Below are positions 59,263 to 64,000 of a DNA stretch of 64,000 nucleotides, one piece after another. Positions within the stretch are counted from its first letter, which is position 1, and every line of letters starts with the position of its first letter. The translations under genes were made by a program, and so were the position numbers. The stretch is from Bradyrhizobium sp. 138. GTDB taxonomy: Bacteria; Pseudomonadota; Alphaproteobacteria; Rhizobiales; Xanthobacteraceae. Location of the stretch: positions 205,403-269,402 of the forward strand of contig NZ_JADPKT010000016.1 in the NCBI RefSeq assembly GCF_023074075.1, given 5' to 3'. The notes beneath the pieces are model-generated. The model saw only the letters and a program-made list of their open reading frames with translations. It made no database searches and was not told where the DNA came from.

Positions 59263-59754
59263 TTGGCGTCTTATCGCGAGATGCATGCTGTTGGCAGCGA
59301 TCCTGTTCGGGTCCGCAACCTGGCGCTGAGCCTGCTTGCCTTGGCAAAGACGGCCGAGAACGTCTTTACCGAATGGGAGCTGACGTTTCTTCAGGACATT
59401 GCAAAGCAGTCAGCCGAGACCATCGCGCTCTCGCCCAAGGAGCGGAAGGAGTTCAAGTTCAGCAAGGAGCGCGCGGAGGCATTACTTGCTTTGCGCGACT
59501 TCCGCCTCACGACGTTGCAAGCTGAAACGCTGTTTGAAATCCGAGACGCGACAGAGCTGCACCGAGAGATCTGCGGGATCAGCGTGAAGAACCTGATCAC
59601 CCGCTGCTACGAGGCCCGGCTTGATCTCAGCGAAGCTGACGAAGAGTTCATCGAGCGGCTCTGGCAGCGAGGCGTCACCGAACTGCGCCGCAACGATCTG
59701 TCCCGGCTCAAGAGGTGCAGCAAGCAACTTGGCGAGTTGGAAGATTATATGTGA
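59263..59754 (+). CDS. Helical hypothetical protein upstream of a nuclease-like gene
   Basis: 163 residues if started at TTG 59263; ATG 59281 is the alternative (157 residues). It is charged and mostly helical (SPKERKEFKFSKERAEALLA, ETLFEIRDATELHREICG, SEADEEFIERLWQRGVTELR) with no membrane segment or known motif. Lys/Glu-rich codon use reads as a real gene. It precedes, by 116 bases, a PD-(D/E)XK-like protein, so the two may act together. Confidence 0.6.
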   Translation: MASYREMHAVGSDPVRVRNLALSLLALAKTAENVFTEWELTFLQDIAKQSAETIALSPKERKEFKFSKERAEALLALRDFRLTTLQAETLFEIRDATELHREICGISVKNLITRCYEARLDLSEADEEFIERLWQRGVTELRRNDLSRLKRCSKQLGELEDYM

Positions 59755-59870
59755 GCGCGGCACGTTGATGGCGGACAACTTTTCCAACTTCAAATCGGCC
59801 ATTGTCTGGCCGGACCTAAACGAGCCTGAGGAAAGGTCGACTCGCGACTTCGTTTCCGCTGAGCGTCGCA

Positions 59871-60293
59871 ATGGTGAAGGCGGTCGAATGCGCGGCCGAA
59901 AGCGTCACCATGTCAGGCATCAGTGAGAGCCCGATAGAAACGATCTTCGGCGCGAAGCTAGCGCTCGCTTTAAGATCGGTCTGCGAAGACCTGGGCTGGA
60001 CGTTCTCGGTCGGCGCACGGTGCGATGCCGACGTCTCACTGCATCCCCAATATCCGCTACGCCGGTTCCGATACGACTTCGCGATCCTTGCCAAAGGGCA
60101 GTCCCAGCCGCTCGTCTTGATCGAATGCGACGGGAAGGAGTTTCTCTCGACCGAAGAGCAGCAGGCCAACGACCGACTTAAGGACGGAGCCGCATTGAAG
60201 GCCGAAGTTCGGCTTGTCCGGTTTTCCGGTTCGGAGATCAACTCAGACATCGACCGCTGCATCCGGCGCACCTTGCAGTCTATGGCCGCTTAG
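59871..60293 (+). CDS. PD-(D/E)XK / DUF559-like nuclease-fold protein
   Basis: 140 residues (or 127 from ATG 59910). The nuclease-like core is YPLRRFRYDFAILAKGQSQP (Asp in YDF), VLIECDGKEF (E-C-D-G-K, the active-site strand), QQANDRLKDGAAL, and VRLVRFSGSEINSDIDRCIR. This order matches small Vsr-like DUF559/DUF2726 domains. The residues needed for metal-dependent cleavage seem intact. Partner gene upstream. Activity unproven. Confidence 0.68.
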   Translation: MVKAVECAAESVTMSGISESPIETIFGAKLALALRSVCEDLGWTFSVGARCDADVSLHPQYPLRRFRYDFAILAKGQSQPLVLIECDGKEFLSTEEQQANDRLKDGAALKAEVRLVRFSGSEINSDIDRCIRRTLQSMAA

Positions 60294-60455
60294 CCCGGGG
60301 ATGCCGCCGGCTGGACCATGACATCGAAGCCTGAGCAGCGGCCGATGGATTGAATCTGAGAGAGATTGCGCTTGCCTCGACATTCGGAGGCCCAATAGTC
60401 CTCGCTTGGGTAGGCGTCACGCGCAAGGCATGGACGCCATCCTTCTCCAAGGCTC

Positions 60456-60545
60456 GTAGCCCGGATGGAGCGCAGCGCAATCCGGGGGCCGCTGTATCCG
60501 CTTAGATAGAATCCCGGATTACGCTTCGCTCCATCCGGGCTACAA
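60456..60545. repeat. Inverted repeat, TAGCCCGGATGGAGCG family
   Basis: Two arms TAGCCCGGATGGAGCGCAGC (60458) and GCTTCGCTCCATCCGGGCTA (60522) enclose about 45 bases. A widespread type of proteobacterial intergenic repeat. A degenerate half occurs near 63848. Confidence 0.8.
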
Positions 60546-60580
60546 GACTTGTGTTCAGGCACTGAACTCGGAGCAATGTC

Positions 60581-61042
60581 GTGAAACAATGGTGGCGGAG
60601 ATGGACCTACGAGGTCCCGCTCGCGATCGGTGATGGGCTGTGGGAGGTGCTGGTGGTCCAACTGGTCGCGCTGCTGGACAGACTGACCGTGCGAAAGGTG
60701 ATCGCCTTCATCCCGGTCGCCGTCATCGTGCTAGCCTACTACCACAGAATCCCGATTCCACCGGAGCTGATGCTGATCGGCGATTTCCTCGCCTATATCG
60801 ACATCTTCTCGGCGTTGTTCCTGCTCGGCGTGCTGAGCCGCGTCACGACGATCCTGTTCGTGGTCGGACAGGCGGCCGCGCGTGTTGCCCTGTTGGTCCG
60901 TACCGTCGTTGCGCATGTGCAGCGCCTGGACGTCCGGCACCGGCGCGCATGCGGGGCGCCAACGAGGCCGCAGCGCAAGCTCGACCGGTCCGAGGACGAT
61001 CTGGCTTATGGAAGTGTGTGGGACCAGGTCGCGATCGCCTGA
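60581..61042 (+). CDS. Hypothetical membrane protein
   Basis: 153 residues with about three hydrophobic segments: VIAFIPVAVIVLAYYHRI, LMLIGDFLAYIDIFSALFLL and VTTILFVVGQAAARVALLV. The C-terminus is basic (RLDVRHRRACGAPTRPQRKL). No family recognised. It sits alone between two unrelated genes. Length and hydrophobic pattern favour a real gene. Confidence 0.55.
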   Translation: MKQWWRRWTYEVPLAIGDGLWEVLVVQLVALLDRLTVRKVIAFIPVAVIVLAYYHRIPIPPELMLIGDFLAYIDIFSALFLLGVLSRVTTILFVVGQAAARVALLVRTVVAHVQRLDVRHRRACGAPTRPQRKLDRSEDDLAYGSVWDQVAIA

Positions 61043-61273
61043 TCCCGGATGTCGCTATGCTCGCCCAGGCCGCAATGCGGAAGCGGTGACAATTGGTTTG
61101 GCAAAACAGGTGGGCATAGCGGCAATTGGCATTGCATTCGGCCAGCTGCGTAGCCATCTGCCGTTCAGCGACGACGCAGACCAAGCTCTCGCAGCGACGC
61201 CGATCTGAGTTCGAGCCAACGCGACTCATCCCGCGGCCAATTCCAGTCAGTGCCGTTGGAGTCAGGTCCAAGC

Positions 61274-62080
61274 ATGCAAATCCGTGTCGGCTTCGAAATG
61301 GTCTACGACTTCCAGCAAGTCACGCCATTAATCGCGATGGTCGGGACGCATTTCACGCGAGCATCCGATGTTGTTATACCGGATCACCTCCTCACCTCGC
61401 CTTCTGTTCAGATCACGCCCTACCGCGACAGCTTCGGGAACTGGTGCAGCCGGATCGTCGCGCCCGCCGGCCGTATGTGCCTTTCTGCCGACGGGATGGT
61501 GCGCGATAGCGGCTTGCCTGATATGATCGTGCCTTCAGCTGCGCAGCACGCGGTTGAGGATCTTCCATCGGACACCATCCTCTATCTACTCGGCAGCCGG
61601 TATTGCGAGACGGATCGGCTTTCCGACATCGCATGGAAGCTGTTCGAGAAAACCGCGCCCGGCTGGCCGCGCGTCCAGGCGATCTGCGATTTCGTTCACG
61701 ATCACATCGCGTTTGGATACGAGCACGCGCGCCCGACCATGACGGCATGGGAGGTCTTCAACGAGCGAAAGGGCGTCTGCCGGGACTATGCGCATCTCGC
61801 CATCGCGTTCTGCCGCTGCATGAACATTCCAGCGCGCTACTGCACCGGCTATCTTGGCGATATCGGCATTCCGCCGCCCCACGCCCCCGGCGACTTTGCA
61901 GGTTGGTTCGATGCCTATCTCGGGGGTCGCTGGCACACCTTCGATGCACGCAACAACACTCCGCGGATCGGCCGTGTCCTGATCGCCCAAGGCCGCGACG
62001 CGGCGGATGTTCCAATTGTTCAAACGTTCGGGCCAAGCGAGCTCATCAGCTTCAAGGTGTGGACCGATGAACTCGTGTGA
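61274..62080 (+). CDS. Transglutaminase-like cysteine peptidase-fold protein
   Basis: 268 residues from ATG 61274 (MQIRVGFEMVYDFQQVTPLI). N-terminal beta domain, then the transglutaminase core: catalytic Cys in ERKGVCRDYAHLAIAFCRCM, His in GGRWHTFDARNN, and Asp in the same motif. Such bacterial proteins may be peptidases or crosslinking enzymes; no signal peptide, so cytoplasmic. The triad appears complete. Confidence 0.88.
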   Translation: MQIRVGFEMVYDFQQVTPLIAMVGTHFTRASDVVIPDHLLTSPSVQITPYRDSFGNWCSRIVAPAGRMCLSADGMVRDSGLPDMIVPSAAQHAVEDLPSDTILYLLGSRYCETDRLSDIAWKLFEKTAPGWPRVQAICDFVHDHIAFGYEHARPTMTAWEVFNERKGVCRDYAHLAIAFCRCMNIPARYCTGYLGDIGIPPPHAPGDFAGWFDAYLGGRWHTFDARNNTPRIGRVLIAQGRDAADVPIVQTFGPSELISFKVWTDELV

Positions 62081-62237
62081 GCCGCTCGTCCCAGTCAATT
62101 GAGCGCAAACCGGACGAGATTGACCTCGCTAATTGGCAGGGCGGGTGCTACAGGGTTGGCATCACCGCGCGCTTCTTGGCTGTTATCGGTGACTGAGAGC
62201 ATTGCGCTCCCGCCTCCAAATGAAAGAAGGCGGTCAG

Positions 62238-62339
62238 ATGTCCGATTTGGTCAAATTCGACATTCGTGAGTGGCTCGTTCCGCCGTTATTGGTGCCCATC
62301 TTCCTGGTGCTGCTGATCGCGATCGCGGCCGTTCTTTAG
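62238..62339 (+). CDS. 33-residue single-helix membrane protein
   Basis: ATG 62238 with AGAAGG 7 bases upstream. N-terminus MSDLVKFDIREWL, then one hydrophobic helix LVPPLLVPIFLVLLIAIAAV to the C-terminus. A small membrane protein; similar short proteins are recalled in Bradyrhizobium. It is too short to judge by composition. Confidence 0.5.
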   Translation: MSDLVKFDIREWLVPPLLVPIFLVLLIAIAAVL

Positions 62340-62383
62340 CGTCCGTTCAATTGCCCTGCACCAACGGGCAGGCGCGGTCCTGA

Positions 62384-62438
62384 GCCAAGACTCAAAGCCG
62401 AGACTCAAGCCACGACTCAAAGCCGAGACTCAAGCCAA
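62384..62438 (+). repeat. Direct repeat, two units of 25 bases
   Basis: AGCC-A-AGACTCAA followed by AGCC-G-AGACTCA, occurring twice (second copy with CGACTCAA), then a third AGCCAAG. Each 25-base unit contains two 12-13-base subunits. It lies just upstream of the 64-residue gene. Confidence 0.7.
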
Positions 62439-62464
62439 GGCGCGAGCAGAGACAGGAGGCGGGA

Positions 62465-62659
62465 ATGGCAAACACAGCAATCATCCGGGATGCCTACGGC
62501 GTTCCGGCGATCTTCGTGGGTTCGAGAACAGGCCGGGACGATGCTCCCTTTGTTTTCGTGAGGGTCGGAGATGAGGAGCGCAGGATGCGCTGGTCCGAAT
62601 GGGATGCTCTTCCGGCCTGGACCGGGGAGCGTCCGACGTGGGCGAGTAGATCAAAGTAG
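62465..62659 (+). CDS. Small hypothetical protein
   Basis: 64 residues from ATG 62465 with GGAGG 5 bases upstream. Reads IIRDAYGVPAIFVGSRTGRD, then PFVFVRVGDEERRMRWSEWD; Trp/Arg-rich end. Beta-like, soluble. No family. The following exported protein gene starts 16 bases later, so they may share a transcript. Confidence 0.55.
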   Translation: MANTAIIRDAYGVPAIFVGSRTGRDDAPFVFVRVGDEERRMRWSEWDALPAWTGERPTWASRSK

Positions 62660-62675
62660 CGATGGAGTGTTGAAC

Positions 62676-62942
62676 ATGAAGACGGCTCGAACAAGCACCG
62701 CGGCGCTTTTGCTGGCATCGGCACTGTGCACCTTCACGCCGGCAGCTTTCGCTGCGGACCCGAACTGCCGTGCGATCGAAAGCACCGGCGCGCGCCTCTC
62801 TTGTTACGATGCGGCATTTCCTCCGAAGCAAGCAAACCCGCCGAAACCAGGCATCGACTCATCGTCAGGCTACAAGGATCCGTTTCTTGCGGAAGAAGCC
62901 CGAACCGCCGCGAAGCTGAAGAATATTTGCCGCGGTTGCTGA
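62676..62942 (+). CDS. Small exported Cys protein ending in NICRGC
   Basis: 88 residues from ATG 62676, with GGAG upstream. Signal peptide (MKTARTSTAALLLASALCTF to AAFAA). The mature part has CRAIESTGARLSCYDAAFP, a motif common in short periplasmic proteins, and ends AKLKNICRGC. Four cysteines in the mature form. The terminal NICRGC is shared with the FecR-domain protein at 14108-14758 despite no other similarity. Confidence 0.75.
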   Translation: MKTARTSTAALLLASALCTFTPAAFAADPNCRAIESTGARLSCYDAAFPPKQANPPKPGIDSSSGYKDPFLAEEARTAAKLKNICRGC

Positions 62943-63386
62943 GTTTCACCGACCGCGGACGTGCGCCGAATATCGCACTCCAATTCAGAGGGCCATGAAT
63001 GACGAAAGAAAATCCGAAAGGTGGCCGAGTGCTCCGCCAACGAAAGCGTGCTCTTCATATGGCCGGTGCGGTACCGGATGACAGGGCCGACAGTTCCGCG
63101 AGTTCCAACGACCAATCGAAGAGAAAGCTGCGCCTGCTTGATGGGCCTACGGAATTCAGAACTGTCCGCGTCGATCGTTCAAATGGCCCTTCAAGCGATG
63201 ATAAGTGATCCAGCCAGCGGCGACTCCTGCGCAGTTTGCCGATAGTTCCTGCGCGGAACGTAACAAAGCCCTCGCTATTCAGCAGATAAGGGCGCATCGT
63301 CTCGTTACCGCCGAGCGGCCCTTAGCATCTATCGGTGGTGTGAACGCCAGTTGCGCTCCCGCTCAACCCCGCAGCGGAGCATCAAA
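62943..63386. other. Region without convincing gene
   Basis: Several short frames overlap here (e.g. 62999-63208) but none has a good ribosome-binding site and family likeness. I see no repeat or structured element. Confidence 0.4.
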
Positions 63387-63587
63387 ATGCCGGCTCGACG
63401 ATCCCCAGAACCATCATCGACATTCGAATACCGCTTGGCGCAAGAGGCACTCAACCTTCGTCAGCAGGCCAAAGGGATGCCAGCTGGTATCCGCCGCGCG
63501 GAGCTTTTGCGAAAAGCCCGGCAGATCGACGTTGCCGGAGAGGTCAACAATTGGCTGACCTCGCCGGGACTGTTGGCGCCGCTTTAG
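63387..63587 (+). CDS. Small Rhizobiales hypothetical protein
   Basis: 66 residues from ATG 63387 with GGAG 7 bases upstream. Core LAQEALNLRQQAKGMPAGIR, RRAELLRKARQIDVAGEVNN and WLTSPGLLAPL resembles a family of small bradyrhizobial proteins I recall, function unknown. Soluble and helical. Confidence 0.6.
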   Translation: MPARRSPEPSSTFEYRLAQEALNLRQQAKGMPAGIRRAELLRKARQIDVAGEVNNWLTSPGLLAPL

Positions 63588-64000
63588 GTCTCCACCTCCA
63601 ATACGCTGAACCTCGGCCCGACGCGTGGAGACCAATTGGTATCGGGATTTTACTCTCACCCTCCCGGGCTGATCAGCCGCCGCCTGCGCTTTATCTCAAG
63701 CGGGCGGCGTTTTTGCCTGTGGCAGAAAGCCGTCGCCGGGACTGCCCCCCGCAACCAAGAGTGATGTCAAGTGCCTCCCAGCGGGGTCGCTGAAAGAGCG
63801 ACTTTGAACATGATCGCCGTTGCGTTGAGCTGAACGCTTCTCGTCGCCCGATTACGCTCCCTCCACTCGGGCTACAAGGTACAATCCCTTGCGTTGCCCG
63901 ACGAGGCTGAGCAAGAATTGGTTCGTTGGCGGTCCTAGGCCGTAGCGAACGGGGTGATTGCGAGCGGGGGCTGAAATATTCGCCAGAAGGTCGCTAGAGC
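63588..64000. other. Terminal intergenic region
   Basis: 412 bases to the window edge with no supported gene. A degenerate TACGCTCC...CGGGCTACAAGG half of the 60456 repeat family is near 63850-63880. Confidence 0.4.

Noticed and set aside
59030..59329. 99-residue plus-strand frame
   Set aside because: No ribosome-binding site, overlaps the start of a better gene, composition unlike coding sequence.
62999..63208. 69-residue plus-strand frame
   Set aside because: Overlapping frames and no family likeness; the ribosome-binding site is weak.

Overview
The window is a high-GC alphaproteobacterial chromosome segment, most likely Bradyrhizobium or a close relative. The evidence is the gene order flgB-flgC-fliE-fliQ-fliR-flhB-cckA, very large (about 760-residue) tandem flagellins, the alphaproteobacterial regulators FliX, FlaF and FlbT, a DksA lacking most zinc cysteines, and interspersed palindromic repeats of the bradyrhizobial type. 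The species is inferred, not proven.

Layout. 1-2529 is the CckA cell-cycle hybrid kinase (C-terminus off the window). 2684-6194 is flgB-flgC-fliE-fliQ-fliR-flhB, read leftwards and divergent from fliO-fliP (6547-8276). 8277-9216 is repeat-rich and holds a GIY-YIG protein. 9217-12936 is a very large exported AMIN-like/TPR protein with two CtrA-type boxes upstream. 13153-19267 is a non-flagellar island: a TPR protein, a small FecR-domain protein and a 1377-residue FecR/VCBS/RTX protein. 20091-23041 is fliL-fliM-DUF6468-motE, divergent from flgF-flgG-flgA-flgH (23420-26904). 26905-31700 is accessory: a type II toxin-antitoxin remnant with a frameshifted toxin, a repeat block, a hydratase-family enzyme, dksA, and a divergent HxlR regulator/NAD(P)-binding pair. 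31705-34403 is fliX, divergent from flgI-flgJ-flgN. 34563-43867 holds a FlaG-like gene, flaF, three giant flagellins and flbT. 43943-49115 is a tightly packed four-gene operon (glycosyltransferase-like, PLP enzyme, ATP-grasp, PLP decarboxylase) enclosed by flagellar genes. 49187-55266 is flgE-flgK-flgL. 55557 to the end is msrB, an FAD oxidoreductase, a SixA-type phosphatase, a universal stress protein, a small nuclease-like pair, a transglutaminase and several small genes.

Regulation. Perfect TTAA-N7-TTAA boxes (CtrA type) lie before flgB/fliO, the first flagellin, the AMIN/TPR gene (two) and the four-gene operon, with one-mismatch versions before fliX and flaF. Sigma-54-type -24/-12 elements precede flgE, flgI and flgF, with Caulobacter ftr-like (FlbD) palindromes about 85-110 bp upstream, most clearly at flgE and flgI. 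This suggests a CckA-CtrA then FlbD/FliX-sigma-54 hierarchy. No fliF, fliG, fliN, fliI, flhA, motA/B, flgD, fliK, fliD or flbD lies in the window, so the flagellar set is split.

The strongest candidate for an undescribed system is the four-gene operon at 43943-49115, which may modify flagellin. Next are the CtrA-linked AMIN/TPR protein and a C-terminal NICRGC motif shared by two otherwise unrelated exported proteins. All recognition is by reading; no database search was run.
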